A DNA stretch of 64,000 nucleotides from Paraburkholderia tropica (lineage in GTDB: Bacteria; Pseudomonadota; Gammaproteobacteria; Burkholderiales; Burkholderiaceae): positions 143,300 through 207,299 of the forward strand of contig NZ_CAJZAR010000090.1 of the NCBI RefSeq assembly GCF_914484835.1, read 5' to 3'. Within the stretch, counting starts at the first letter, position 1, and every line of letters starts with the position of its first letter. The notes beneath the pieces are model-generated. The model had not been told where the DNA came from. It did no database searches and saw nothing but the letters and a program-made list of their open reading frames with translations. Below, piece after piece: positions 1 through 8,191 of this stretch. The position numbers were made by a program, and so were the translations under genes.

Positions 1-81
1 CGCATCATGGAACACATGGACGAGTTGCCCGCGCTCGTCGAAGCGGGCGTGCGCGGCGAGTTCGGCGACGTGCAGTCGTAA
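1..81 (+). CDS. C-terminal end of an unidentified protein (truncated by window start)
   Basis: The first frame of the plus strand is open from base 1 and ends at TAA 79-81, giving 26 residues that end in GEFGDVQS. The codon use matches the neighbouring genes. A terminator-like hairpin follows about 30 bases later. The fragment is too short for me to name the family. It could also be a chance open frame, but the stop placement just before a hairpin supports a real gene end. Confidence 0.5.
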   Translation, partial: RIMEHMDELPALVEAGVRGEFGDVQS

Positions 82-102
82 CGCGATCCGTCGACAAAAG
101 CC

Positions 103-145
103 GATAAAAAAACGGCGCGTGAACCGCAAGGCTCACGCGCCGTTT
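103..145 (-). terminator. Rho-independent terminator of ribB, probably bidirectional
   Basis: A perfect 13-bp inverted repeat (arms 110-122 and 133-145, loop of about 10) lies between the plus-strand gene ending at 81 and ribB ending at 215. On the minus strand the stem is followed directly by a run of T. On the plus strand the arm ends in TTT only, so termination is probably stronger for ribB. Confidence 0.8.
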
Positions 146-214
146 GCATTTCGGGGCCGGTCACGCAGGACCGGCCGCCTGGTCACGAATCGCGCGATTC
201 GCGAGAGCCGCGCC

Positions 215-940
215 TTACACCAGCTCGGCGCTGCGCTCGCGCGCCACGGCGAGCGAGGCGCGGAATGCCGCCAGCTCGGCGATCGTCAGCATCGGCAAGT
301 TGTGCAGCTTCGCGAAGTCGTCGACTTGCTGGCCGCGCGCCATCGTGCCGTCCGGGTTCATCAGCTCGCACAGCACGCCCGCGGGTTCCAGACCGGCGAG
401 CGCCGCCAGGTCGACGGTGCCTTCGGTGTGGCCGCGGCGCGCGAGCACGCCGCCCGGCTGCGCGCGCAGCGGGAACACGTGGCCGGGACTCACGATATCG
501 GCGGGCTTCGCGTTGGCGGCGATCGCCGCGCGGATCGTCGTCACGCGGTCGGCGGCCGACACGCCCGTGCTCACGCCCTCGCGCGCCTCGATCGAGACGG
601 TGAAGGCGGTGCGGTTGCGGCTCTCGTTGCGCGCGACCATCGGCGGCAACTCGAGCGCGCGCACTTTCTCGTCGGAGAGGCACAGGCAGACGATGCCGCT
701 GCATTCGCGGATGAACAGCGCCATCGTCTCGTTGGTCAGGTTCTCGGCGGCGCAGACGAGATCGGCTTCGTCCTCGCGGTCGTGATCGTCCTGAAGGACG
801 ACGGGACGGCCTTCGCGCATGGCCTGCAGCGCGGCGGCGATGCGCGGCGGCACCGGCTCGGTGTCGAGCAAGGGAAGATCGGCGATGGCGTCGAGCGGCT
901 GCTCGACCGGGGTGTTGCGGCTGAAAGACGTAAAGGACAT
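215..940 (-). CDS. ribB: 3,4-dihydroxy-2-butanone 4-phosphate synthase (riboflavin biosynthesis)
   Basis: 241 residues. RibB converts ribulose 5-phosphate to 3,4-dihydroxy-2-butanone 4-phosphate and formate, supplying the four-carbon unit for riboflavin. The family signature DDHDREDEADLV (acidic metal and substrate loop) lies near residues 50-60, followed by RECSGIVC, the TGVSAADR segment and RRGHTEGTVDL. The length fits stand-alone RibB with no GTP cyclohydrolase II (RibA) domain fused at the C-terminus. The ATG at 938-940 was chosen because GAGGAG sits just upstream and the protein begins where RibB homologues do; the frame stays open further upstream but that stretch is low-complexity leader. 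An FMN riboswitch precedes it, so repression by FMN is expected. Confidence 0.93.
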   Translation of the reverse strand: MSFTSFSRNTPVEQPLDAIADLPLLDTEPVPPRIAAALQAMREGRPVVLQDDHDREDEADLVCAAENLTNETMALFIRECSGIVCLCLSDEKVRALELPPMVARNESRNRTAFTVSIEAREGVSTGVSAADRVTTIRAAIAANAKPADIVSPGHVFPLRAQPGGVLARRGHTEGTVDLAALAGLEPAGVLCELMNPDGTMARGQQVDDFAKLHNLPMLTIAELAAFRASLAVARERSAELV

Positions 941-1118
941 GTGAAACGCTCCTCGCAAGAGTTGGGCGAAAAACGTTTCAGGGCATTGCAAACAGACAGG
1001 AATCCCCGGCACGCGGAGGCTCGCGAGCGCGACGCGGCGCTCCCGGCACGACGCCGGACGACGCCACGCGCACGCAGGCTGGACGCCGCGGCGGATGGGC
1101 AAACATGACCATCTGCAC

Positions 1119-1284
1119 ATCTTCTCTCATCCGGACTATGACCGTCGGCTCTGGCTTCGCACCAGATCTGCTGACCCTGCGCGCGGGAAAAAACAACGCG
1201 CGCAGGCGCTCGCGGGCTCGCTGGCTGGCCTTGCGGCGCGGCCGGCATACCGCCGGTGGGGAATTGCACCCCGCCCTGAAGACG
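1119..1284 (-). ncRNA. FMN riboswitch (RFN element) in the ribB leader
   Basis: Read on the minus strand, the segment opens with TCTTCAGGGCGGGGTGCAAT, continues with CCCCACCGGCGGTA and an AGCCCGCGAGCGCC block, and closes with GGTCAGCAGATCTGGTG, then GAAGCCAGAGCCGACGGT, then AGTCCGGATGAGAGAAGA. These are the conserved helices of the FMN aptamer in the right order. It lies about 180 bases upstream of the ribB start; the leader between them should contain the expression platform, which I could not resolve. A TATGCT hexamer at 1313-1318 (minus strand) is a possible -10 box. Ligand identity rests on established knowledge of the RFN family. Confidence 0.96.
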
Positions 1285-1370
1285 CACTGATTACCGGTTG
1301 AACCGGAGAACGGAGCATACCGCGTCGCGCCTGATCGTGCAGCGCGGTAAAGATCCACTAGACAAGGCGG

Positions 1371-1403
1371 ACAAACGGCGGCGCACGCGTCGTGTGCGCC
1401 GCC
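1371..1403 (-). terminator. Hairpin downstream of the XRE-cupin gene, probable terminator
   Basis: Perfect 10-bp GC-rich arms 1377-1386 and 1394-1403 lie 33 bases past the stop of the regulator at 1436. The following minus-strand sequence GTTTGTC is only weakly T-rich, so termination is plausible rather than certain. Confidence 0.5.
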
Positions 1404-1435
1404 TCATCGCGAGAATTCCGAAGGAATCCGCGGGC

Positions 1436-2260
1436 TCAGAGCGGCTGCGGCGCGGCTTGCGGCACGTCCCAGCGCGGCGGCGTCTCGGCGTTGCGCGTCA
1501 CGCGGAACACGCGCGCCTCGGTGTCGCCGGGATTGCGCAGGCTGTGCGGCTGGTCGGCGTCGAACACGATGGCGTCACCGGTCGCGAGCAACTGGCGACG
1601 GTCGTGCACGCTCACTTCGAGCGTGCCCTCGCTGACCACGAGGTTCACCGTCGTGCCCGGCGCGCGGCGCGTGCCCGGCTCGGTGTGCAGCGGCGCGATG
1701 CGCAGTTCGTGAAACTCGGCGGCGGCGGGCTCGTCCTCGGGATAGAGGGCGCGCGCCGAATAGCGGCCGTCGGCGCTCACGCGGCGCGGCGCGCGGTCGG
1801 CGGGCAGATGCTCGAAACCGTTGACCGCATGCCGCCGCAGAAACGCCGACACCGACACCTTGAGCGCCGCCGCGACCTTGCAGAGCACCTTGATCGACGG
1901 CACGCTGCGCGCCGACTCCACCTGGGCGAGCATCGCGCGCGACACGCCCGAGGCGCGCGCCAGCGCATCGAGCGAAAGCTGACGCTCGGCGCGCAGACGC
2001 GCGAGGTTCACGCCGACCAGATGTTCGAGCGCGTCGAACGCGTTGGCGGCGCTGTCGTGCGCCTCGGTTTGCGCCGTAGCTTGCGCAACCTGCGCGGCGT
2101 TGAACGCCGAACGTTCGTCGATGCCGCGAACGATTCCTTCGTGATCCGAAACAGTGTCGATGTCGACGGCGAGATCGTCGTCGCGGCGATGCGCCGTACC
2201 GCGATGTGCGGCCGGACGATCGGCCTGCGCGTGGCTCACGAGCGCGAGCGGTGAATGCAT
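1436..2260 (-). CDS. XRE-family transcriptional regulator with C-terminal cupin domain
   Basis: 274 residues. After an unusual, poorly conserved N-terminal extension of about 75 residues comes a helix-turn-helix of the Cro/C1 type (LRAERQLSLDALARASGVSR, about residues 88-107, then the recognition helix with VESARSVPSIKVL). The C-terminal 90 residues form a cupin barrel (APGTTVNLVVSEGTLEVSV, GDAIVFDADQPHSLRNPG). HTH-plus-cupin proteins of this family usually sense a small metabolite and repress or activate a nearby transporter or catabolic gene. A GGGAGG ribosome site stands before the ATG. It is transcribed in the same direction as the MFS gene upstream, but 250 bases separate them. The regulated target is unknown. 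Confidence 0.88.
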   Translation of the reverse strand: MHSPLALVSHAQADRPAAHRGTAHRRDDDLAVDIDTVSDHEGIVRGIDERSAFNAAQVAQATAQTEAHDSAANAFDALEHLVGVNLARLRAERQLSLDALARASGVSRAMLAQVESARSVPSIKVLCKVAAALKVSVSAFLRRHAVNGFEHLPADRAPRRVSADGRYSARALYPEDEPAAAEFHELRIAPLHTEPGTRRAPGTTVNLVVSEGTLEVSVHDRRQLLATGDAIVFDADQPHSLRNPGDTEARVFRVTRNAETPPRWDVPQAAPQPL

Positions 2261-2356
2261 GGCAGCCTCCCAGACGCGCCGCGAACCGGCGCAAGTGCTT
2301 GAATGGAGGCAAGACTAGCATCGCGCCCCGCCGCGCCCAACGAAGTTATCTTCACA

Positions 2357-2366
2357 CTGATATCAG
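2357..2366. promoter_or_regulatory. Perfect 10-bp palindrome in the XRE-cupin upstream region
   Basis: CTGATATCAG lies about 97 bases upstream of the XRE-cupin start, in the only AT-rich part of this gap, next to GATAAC (minus strand), which resembles a -10 box. It may be an autoregulatory operator. Support is limited to position and symmetry. Confidence 0.25.
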
Positions 2367-2443
2367 CATTGCAGAGCGCGTTTTCGGGAATGCTTGTGCG
2401 CGGGAGCGATATGTCCAGACTGTGCGCTCAAGTCGCGATACGG

Positions 2444-2490
2444 GCGACCTGAGCGACCTGAGCGACGTAAGCGACGTAAGCGAACCAAGC
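2444..2490. repeat. Imperfect 9-bp tandem repeat
   Basis: Five or more units of the pattern GCGACCTGA / GCGACGTAA / GCGAACCAA follow each other in the gap between the XRE-cupin gene and the MFS gene. No gene on either strand appears to use it, and it lies just past the stop of the MFS gene at 2511. It looks like slippage-generated DNA. Confidence 0.7.
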
Positions 2491-2510
2491 GCGACGTCAG
2501 CGATACGCGA

Positions 2511-3701
2511 TCAGCAAGCGTCCTGCCCAACCGCCACGCGCGCCGACGACACACCGGTCTCGCGCGCATCGAGCCGCGACGCCAGCCAGGTCAGCGCGAG
2601 CGCCGCGATCGAGACGGCGGCGGCCACCCACGGCAGCGCGTCGAGCGCGAGGCCGCGCGTGATGACGAGGCCGCCGAGCCACGCGCCCATCGCATTGCCC
2701 ACGTTGAAGGCGCCGATGTTCAGCGTCGAGGCCAGGTTGGGCGCGGCGGCGGCCTTCGCCACCACGCGCATCTGCAGCGGCGGCACGGTCGCGAACGCCG
2801 CAATGCCCCAGACGAACACCGTGATCGCCGCCGGAATCTCCGCGTGGCTCGTCTTTGTGAAGATCGCCATGACCACGGCGAGCGCGACCAGAATGCCCAT
2901 CAGCGAGGGCATCAGCGCGCGGTCCGCCAGCTTGCCGCCGAGCATGTTGCCGAGCGTGAGGCCCACGCCGAACAGCACGAGCATCAGCGTCACGCCGTGC
3001 GGCGAGAAACCGCTCACCTGCTCCAGAATCGGCGCGATGTAGGTGAACACGACGAACACGCCGCCGAAGCCCAGCACCGTCATGCCGAGCGCGATCCACA
3101 CCTGCGGGTCGCGCAGCACGCGCACTTCGTGGCCGAGTCCGGCGGGCGCGTGATCGTGCAGATTGGGCACGAGCGCGGTCACGCCGATCAGCGAAATCAC
3201 GCCGAATCCGCTGACGATCCAGAACGCCACGCGCCAGCCGAACTGCTGGCCGATCGCGGTGCCGAACGGCACGCCGAGCACGGTCGCGAGCGTGAGGCCC
3301 GTGAACATCATCGCGATGGCGCTGGCGCGCTTTTCCTGCGGCACGAGCGAGGCCGCGACCACGGCGCCGATGCCGAAGAACGAGCCGTGCGCAAACGAAG
3401 CGACGACGCGCGCGACCATCAGCAGCGAATAGTTGTCGGCGACCGCGCACATCACGTTGCCGACGATGAACACGCCCATCAGCAATTGCAGCGCGAGCTT
3501 GCGCGGCATGCGGCTGGTGAGCACGGCGAGCAGCGGCGCGCCCACGGCGACGCCGAGCGCATAACCGGTGACGAGCAGGCCCGCGGCGGGAATCGTCACG
3601 CCGAGATCGCGCGCGACGTCGGGCAGCAAGCCCATGATCAGGAACTCGGTGGTGCCGATGGCGAAGGCGCTGATCGCCAGCGCGAGCAAGGGAATAGGCA
3701 T
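2511..3701 (-). CDS. MFS transporter, DHA1 family (YdhP/AraJ-like drug or sugar exporter)
   Basis: 396 residues with about twelve hydrophobic segments. The N-terminus MPIPLLALAISAFAIGTTEF is the hallmark of the YdhP/AraJ/PbuE branch of the drug:H+ antiporter-1 family. The cytoplasmic loop between helices 2 and 3 carries LTSRMPRK, corresponding to motif A, and helix 4-5 has SFAHGSFFGIGAVVAASL. It acts in the inner membrane as a proton-coupled exporter; the substrate cannot be read from sequence. The ATG at 3699-3701 has GGAG seven bases upstream. It lies 80 bases downstream of the VOC gene and is probably cotranscribed with it from the LysR-controlled divergent region. Confidence 0.88.
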   Translation of the reverse strand: MPIPLLALAISAFAIGTTEFLIMGLLPDVARDLGVTIPAAGLLVTGYALGVAVGAPLLAVLTSRMPRKLALQLLMGVFIVGNVMCAVADNYSLLMVARVVASFAHGSFFGIGAVVAASLVPQEKRASAIAMMFTGLTLATVLGVPFGTAIGQQFGWRVAFWIVSGFGVISLIGVTALVPNLHDHAPAGLGHEVRVLRDPQVWIALGMTVLGFGGVFVVFTYIAPILEQVSGFSPHGVTLMLVLFGVGLTLGNMLGGKLADRALMPSLMGILVALAVVMAIFTKTSHAEIPAAITVFVWGIAAFATVPPLQMRVVAKAAAAPNLASTLNIGAFNVGNAMGAWLGGLVITRGLALDALPWVAAAVSIAALALTWLASRLDARETGVSSARVAVGQDAC

Positions 3702-3781
3702 CGAAATCTCCAAATGACAGCCTGGGTGCTGCGTTGTGTGTGCTGGTGCGTTTGCGTGTCTGCGTTTGCGTGCGTTGCGAT

Positions 3782-4177
3782 TCAGGCCGCGCCGTCCGAC
3801 GCGGTCACGAACTCCACGACCACGCCCGGCGCGAGCGCGACGAACGCCTGGCGCTCGCCGCTCAGTGGCACGTCGGCGAGCTGGTACGGCACGCCGTGCG
3901 TCTGAAACCGCGCGAGCAGCGCGTGCCATTCGTCGCCGGGCGCGACGCGCAGCGCGAAATGATCGAGACGCGGCGCCGTGCGCATGGCCGCCGAGGCGCG
4001 CTGCGCGGGTACGGTCGCCTCGACCAGATGGATCACCGCGCGGCCCTGCGCGTAGAGCCAGTGCCCATCGACGGAAAACGGCGGGCGCGGCCCGTCCTCC
4101 AGCCCCGCGATCTCGCAGAAGAAGCGGCGCGCGCCGTCCAGATCGGGCGTGACGAGCGTGACGTGATCGAGTTGCAT
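3782..4177 (-). CDS. VOC family protein (glyoxalase/bleomycin-resistance/dioxygenase fold)
   Basis: 131 residues, the usual length for a single-chain vicinal oxygen chelate protein. It starts MQLDHVTLVTPDLDGARRFF, the typical first beta-alpha-beta-beta-beta module, and has a second module from about residue 75 (RLDHFALRVAPG). Candidate metal ligands are the His in LDHV, the His in LDHFAL and a Glu near the C-terminus (VVVEFV). The ATG at 4177 was chosen over an upstream in-frame start because AAGGACG precedes it and the domain begins there. Substrate unknown. It is divergent from the LysR gene and heads the VOC-MFS pair, so it may belong to that regulon. Confidence 0.83.
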   Translation of the reverse strand: MQLDHVTLVTPDLDGARRFFCEIAGLEDGPRPPFSVDGHWLYAQGRAVIHLVEATVPAQRASAAMRTAPRLDHFALRVAPGDEWHALLARFQTHGVPYQLADVPLSGERQAFVALAPGVVVEFVTASDGAA

Positions 4178-4288
4178 GGCGGCGTCCTTGCGTTCGTGAA
4201 GCGCGGCGCGAACTCTCAACCGCAGCGCGAAATTCTGAAAACAGGCGCATTGTCCGGCTTCGGCGCAGACTTGATAATTGGCGTAGCA

Positions 4289-4305
4289 TTTGAAGGATTT
4301 TCAAA
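4289..4305. promoter_or_regulatory. LysR-type operator: palindrome TTTGAA-N5-TTCAAA
   Basis: A perfect inverted repeat with 6-bp arms and 5-bp spacer sits in the divergent gap between the VOC gene and the LysR gene. It has the T-N11-A form expected for LysR-type regulators and overlaps the -35 boxes predicted in both directions, a common arrangement for autorepression with control of the divergent gene. Binding is inferred. Confidence 0.55.
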
Positions 4306-4318
4306 CGCGGTCTAATAA
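4290..4318 (+). promoter_or_regulatory. Sigma-70 promoter of the LysR gene
   Basis: TTGAAG (4290-4295), a 17-base spacer and TAATAA (4313-4318) make a good sigma-70 match, about 40 bases before the ATG at 4359. The -35 box is inside the palindrome. On the other strand TTGAAA (4304-4299) followed after 19 bases by AATTAT could serve the VOC-MFS pair. Confidence 0.5.
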
Positions 4319-4358
4319 TCGTCGCGGCGATCCGCCCGGCAATCCTCCTGGTATCGAC

Positions 4359-5396
4359 ATGGACAATCTCGGCGACGTGCGCCTCTTCGTGGAAGCCGCG
4401 CGGCTCGGCAGCCTGTCGGCGGCAGGCCGCAAGCTCGGTCTCACGCCGGCGGCGGCCAGCGCCCGCCTCGCGCGGCTCGAAGCGGAGCTGCACGCGCGCC
4501 TGTTCGACCGCACCACGCGCCAGCTGCGTCTGACCGACGAAGGCCGCGCCTATCTCACCTGTAGCGAACACGCGCTGCGCTCGCTCGACGACGCCAAGGC
4601 CGCGCTCCAGGAGGGCCAGAACGCGGTGCGCGGCAAGGTGCGCATTTCGGCGACCTCGGATTTCGGGCGCAATCTGCTGATGAAGTGGCTCGACGAATTC
4701 CGCGCGCGCTATCCCGACGTGCGTTTCGCGCTCACGCTGACCGACTCGATCTCGAATCTCGTGCTCGAAGACATCGATCTGGCGATCCGCTTCGGCACGC
4801 CGCAGGACAGTTCGCTGGTCGCGCGGCGGCTCGCCCCGAACCCGCGCGTGCTGTGCGCCGCGCCCAAGTACCTCGCCCAGCACGGCGAGCCGCGCGAGCC
4901 CGCCGATCTGGCCCGCTTCGATTGCATCGTGATCGGCTCGCCCGCGGGCCCCGTCAACGAGTGGCGATTCACGCGAGGCAACGAGTCGCAGACCTACGTC
5001 GTGCCGCTGGAGAACGCGCTGGAAAGCTCCGACGGCGAGGCCGTGCGCCAGTGGACGCTGTGCGGCTACGGTTTATCGGTGAAATCGATCTGGGACGTGG
5101 CCGACGACCTGCGCGCCGGGCGGCTCAAGATCGTCATGCCGGACTGGCGTTACGCCGAGCAGCCCGTGCACGCGCTCTATCACCGCAACCGCTATCTGGC
5201 GCCGCGCGTGCGCGCGCTGCTGGAGTTCCTGACCGAGCGTTTCGCGCAGGCCGCGCACGAGCTGAACGCGCTCGCGCCGTGCACCGATCCCGAGCCGCCG
5301 CGCCCCGCGCGACGCGCCCGGAACGGCGCGAACGCCTTGAAGCAAAAGGCTATAATGTCGGATTACGCTGAAAGCGATCCGCGGCCGCCGGGCTGA
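4359..5396 (+). CDS. LysR family transcriptional regulator
   Basis: 345 residues. The winged HTH occupies residues 1-60 (DVRLFVEAARLGSLSAAGRK, then LTPAAASARLARLEAELHAR), followed by the linker helix and a periplasmic-binding-like effector domain from about residue 90 (GKVRISATSDFGRNLL). It resembles the DsdC/CrgA-like group that controls adjacent transporters and enzymes. The C-terminus runs some 40 residues past the usual end and is Arg/Pro-rich, so it may be disordered. The ATG at 4359 is used because the HTH starts immediately after it; an in-frame ATG at 4290 lies inside the predicted promoter. It is divergent from the VOC-MFS genes, its probable targets. Confidence 0.88.
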   Translation: MDNLGDVRLFVEAARLGSLSAAGRKLGLTPAAASARLARLEAELHARLFDRTTRQLRLTDEGRAYLTCSEHALRSLDDAKAALQEGQNAVRGKVRISATSDFGRNLLMKWLDEFRARYPDVRFALTLTDSISNLVLEDIDLAIRFGTPQDSSLVARRLAPNPRVLCAAPKYLAQHGEPREPADLARFDCIVIGSPAGPVNEWRFTRGNESQTYVVPLENALESSDGEAVRQWTLCGYGLSVKSIWDVADDLRAGRLKIVMPDWRYAEQPVHALYHRNRYLAPRVRALLEFLTERFAQAAHELNALAPCTDPEPPRPARRARNGANALKQKAIMSDYAESDPRPPG

Positions 5397-5645
5397 CGCG
5401 CATCGTCATCGTTCATGGCGGTGTCGATGTGCTTTCCTCTCCGGCGAAGACCAGAAAAGCAGCACTGAAGCAACACTGCAGCAGCACCATGCGCGCGGAG
5501 CGCCCCACCGGACAGCCAGGCAGACGCGGCCAACGCGGCCCGGCCACCCGTTTCAGCCCTCATTATTTTCACCGTAGTCCTGAAGTGCACGCGTGCATCA
5601 AGCGGACGACGCCCCCAGGTGAACCACTGCGAACGGCGAACCCCG

Positions 5646-7019
5646 ATGACCAAGAAAGTTTATGTAAAGACCTATGGCTGCCAGATGAACGAGTACGACT
5701 CCGACAAGATGGTCGACGTACTCGGCGCCGCTGAAGGACTCGTGAAGACCGACACGCCCGAAGACGCGGACGTGATTCTGTTCAACACCTGCTCGGTGCG
5801 CGAAAAGGCGCAGGAGAAAGTCTTCTCCGAGCTCGGCCGCGTGCGCGAACTGAAGGAAGCGAACCCGAACCTGCTGATCGGCGTGGGCGGCTGCGTGGCG
5901 AGCCAGGAAGGCGCGGCCATCGTGCAGCGCGCGCCGTATGTGGATCTGGTGTTCGGTCCGCAGACGCTGCACCGCCTGCCGCAGATGATCGACGCGCGCC
6001 GCGCCTCGGGCCGCGCGCAGGTCGACATCACCTTCCCCGAAATCGAGAAGTTCGACCATCTGCCGCCCGCGCGCGTGGAAGGCCCGAGCGCGTTCGTCTC
6101 GATCATGGAAGGCTGCTCGAAATATTGCAGCTACTGCGTCGTGCCCTACACGCGCGGCGACGAAGTCTCGCGCCCGCTCGACGACGTGCTCACCGAAGTC
6201 GCCGGTCTCGCCGACCAGGGCGTGCGTGAAGTCACGCTGCTCGGCCAGAACGTCAACGCGTATCGCGGCCAGCTCACGCAAGGCGCGACCGAAATCGCCG
6301 ACTTCGCCACGCTGATCGAATACGTCGCCGACATTCCGGGCATCGAGCGCATCCGCTACACGACCTCGCATCCGAAGGAATTCACGCAGCGCCTGATCGA
6401 CACCTACGCGAAGGTGCCGAAGCTCGTGAGCCACCTGCACCTGCCCGTGCAGCACGGCTCCGACCGCGTGCTGATGGCGATGAAGCGCGGCTACACCGTG
6501 CTCGAATACAAGTCGGTGATCCGCAAGCTGCGCGCGATCCGCCCCGACCTCTCGCTCTCGACCGACATCATCGTCGGCTTCCCGGGCGAGACCGAGGAAG
6601 ATTTCGAGAAGACCATGAAGCTCGTCGAAGAGATGAGCTACGACACGAGCTTCTCGTTCATCTACAGCCCGCGTCCGGGCACGCCCGCCGCGAACCTCGA
6701 AGACGACACGCCGCGCGAAGTGAAGCTCAAGCGTCTGCAACATCTGCAGGCGACAATCGAAGAAAACGTCCAGCGCATCAGCCAGTCGATGGTCGGCCGG
6801 GTCGAGCGCATTCTGGTCGAAGGTCCGTCGCGCAAGGACCCGAGCGAACTGTCGGGCCGCACGGAAAACAACCGCGTGGTGAATTTCCCGGCGCCGCTCG
6901 CCTCGCACGCGCGCCTGACCGGCCAGATGATCGACGTGAAGATCAACCACGCGTACCCGCATTCGCTGCGCGGCGAGCTCGTGCTCGCGCACGAGGGCAA
7001 TTCGGCGCTGTCGCACTAG
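5646..7019 (+). CDS. miaB: tRNA-2-methylthio-N6-dimethylallyladenosine synthase
   Basis: 457 residues. MiaB is a radical-SAM methylthiotransferase that converts i6A37 to ms2i6A37 in tRNAs reading UNN codons. The N-terminal UPF0004 domain carries the auxiliary cluster cysteines (KTYGCQMNEYDS, NTCSVREKA, GVGGCVASQEG). The radical-SAM triad CSKYCSYC is at residues 157-164. A TRAM domain closes the protein (SMVGRVERILVEGPS onward). The ATG at 5646 gives the standard MTKKVYVKTYGC start. It begins the block miaB-ybeZ-ybeY-corC-lnt, the same order as in enterobacteria, which suggests a shared transcript. Confidence 0.96.
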   Translation: MTKKVYVKTYGCQMNEYDSDKMVDVLGAAEGLVKTDTPEDADVILFNTCSVREKAQEKVFSELGRVRELKEANPNLLIGVGGCVASQEGAAIVQRAPYVDLVFGPQTLHRLPQMIDARRASGRAQVDITFPEIEKFDHLPPARVEGPSAFVSIMEGCSKYCSYCVVPYTRGDEVSRPLDDVLTEVAGLADQGVREVTLLGQNVNAYRGQLTQGATEIADFATLIEYVADIPGIERIRYTTSHPKEFTQRLIDTYAKVPKLVSHLHLPVQHGSDRVLMAMKRGYTVLEYKSVIRKLRAIRPDLSLSTDIIVGFPGETEEDFEKTMKLVEEMSYDTSFSFIYSPRPGTPAANLEDDTPREVKLKRLQHLQATIEENVQRISQSMVGRVERILVEGPSRKDPSELSGRTENNRVVNFPAPLASHARLTGQMIDVKINHAYPHSLRGELVLAHEGNSALSH

Positions 7020-7099
7020 GTTGCACCAAGTCGCTGCAGGCGGCCATCACCCGGCACCTGCAGCGCGCCATTCACGGAACACGGGAGTTCAGAGACACC

Positions 7100-8191
7100 T
7101 TGAAGCCGAATCAGCAGCATCTGGAATTCACCGCGCCGCACGACGACAACGCGCGGCTCGCCAACCTCTGCGGCCCGCTCGACGAAAATCTGCGGCAGAT
7201 CGAGCAGGCGCTCGACGTGACGCTCGCCCGGCGCGGCCATCGCATCACGATTCGCGGACGCGGCGCGAGGCTCGCGCTCACCGCGCTCGAAAACTTCTAC
7301 AACCAGGCCCGCGATCCGCTTTCCGTCGACGACATCCAGCTCGCGCTGGTCGAGGCGCGCCATCAGGCGAGCCGCGCGAATGCGCGCGCGAACGGTAACG
7401 GCAACGGCAAGTCCGACGACGGCGCGGAAATCGATCCGCGCTTTCGCGGCGATCCCGACCATCCGTTCGACGAACCGGCGGGCAACGACATCGACGTCGA
7501 AGAACAAGGTCCGAAGCTCTACACGCGCCGCGCCGACCTGCGCGGCCGCACGCCCGCGCAGCGCGAGTATCTGAAGCAGATCATCTCGCACGACGTGACC
7601 TTCGGCATCGGGCCGGCGGGCACGGGCAAGACCTATCTCGCGGTGGCCTGCGCGGTCGACGCGCTCGAACGCGATCAGGTCAAGCGCATCGTGCTGACGC
7701 GCCCGGCCGTGGAAGCCGGCGAGCGTCTGGGCTTTTTGCCCGGCGATCTCGCGCAGAAGGTCGATCCGTATCTGCGTCCGCTTTACGACGCGCTTTACGA
7801 TCTGCTCGGCTTCGACAAGACGGCGAAGATGTTCGAGCGCCAGATGATCGAAATCGCGCCGCTCGCGTACATGCGCGGCCGCACGCTCAATCACGCGTTC
7901 ATCATCCTCGACGAGGCGCAGAACACCACGCCCGAGCAGATGAAGATGTTCCTCACGCGGATCGGCTTCGGCTCGAAGGCGGTCGTGACCGGCGACACCA
8001 CCCAGGTGGATTTGCCGCGCGGCCACAAGAGCGGCCTGATCGAAGCGCAGCATGTGCTCGCGAACGTGCGCGGCATCGCCCTCACGCACTTCACGAGCGC
8101 GGACGTGGTGCGTCATCCGCTCGTCGCGCGCATCGTCGAGGCTTACGACGCGCACGCGAAGAAGGACGACAGCGGCGCCGACGCGCGCTGA
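7100..8191 (+). CDS. ybeZ: PhoH-like ATPase (YbeZ)
   Basis: 363 residues. It is a cytosolic P-loop ATPase of the PhoH/YbeZ family that partners the endonuclease YbeY in 16S rRNA maturation and quality control. The Walker A motif GIGPAGTGKTYLA is near residue 172, Walker B is IILDEAQNTTPEQ, and the sensor is VVTGDTTQVDLPRG. The N-terminal 85 residues form a small RNA-binding-like module (VTLARRGHRITIRGRGARL). The start is TTG at 7100, preceded by GGGAG at a longish distance; the next Met codons lie deep in the domain, so the TTG is preferred. Its stop overlaps the ybeY start by one base, indicating translational coupling. Confidence 0.93.
   Translation: MKPNQQHLEFTAPHDDNARLANLCGPLDENLRQIEQALDVTLARRGHRITIRGRGARLALTALENFYNQARDPLSVDDIQLALVEARHQASRANARANGNGNGKSDDGAEIDPRFRGDPDHPFDEPAGNDIDVEEQGPKLYTRRADLRGRTPAQREYLKQIISHDVTFGIGPAGTGKTYLAVACAVDALERDQVKRIVLTRPAVEAGERLGFLPGDLAQKVDPYLRPLYDALYDLLGFDKTAKMFERQMIEIAPLAYMRGRTLNHAFIILDEAQNTTPEQMKMFLTRIGFGSKAVVTGDTTQVDLPRGHKSGLIEAQHVLANVRGIALTHFTSADVVRHPLVARIVEAYDAHAKKDDSGADAR

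Noticed and set aside
2444..2490. Possible CRISPR or regulatory iteron array
   Set aside because: Units are 9 bp without spacers; no cas genes or replication genes nearby.
5351..5356. Consensus TATAAT in the 3' end of the LysR gene as miaB promoter
   Set aside because: No -35 at 16-18 bases (TTGAAG is only eight bases away) and almost 300 bases to miaB, so kept as unproven.
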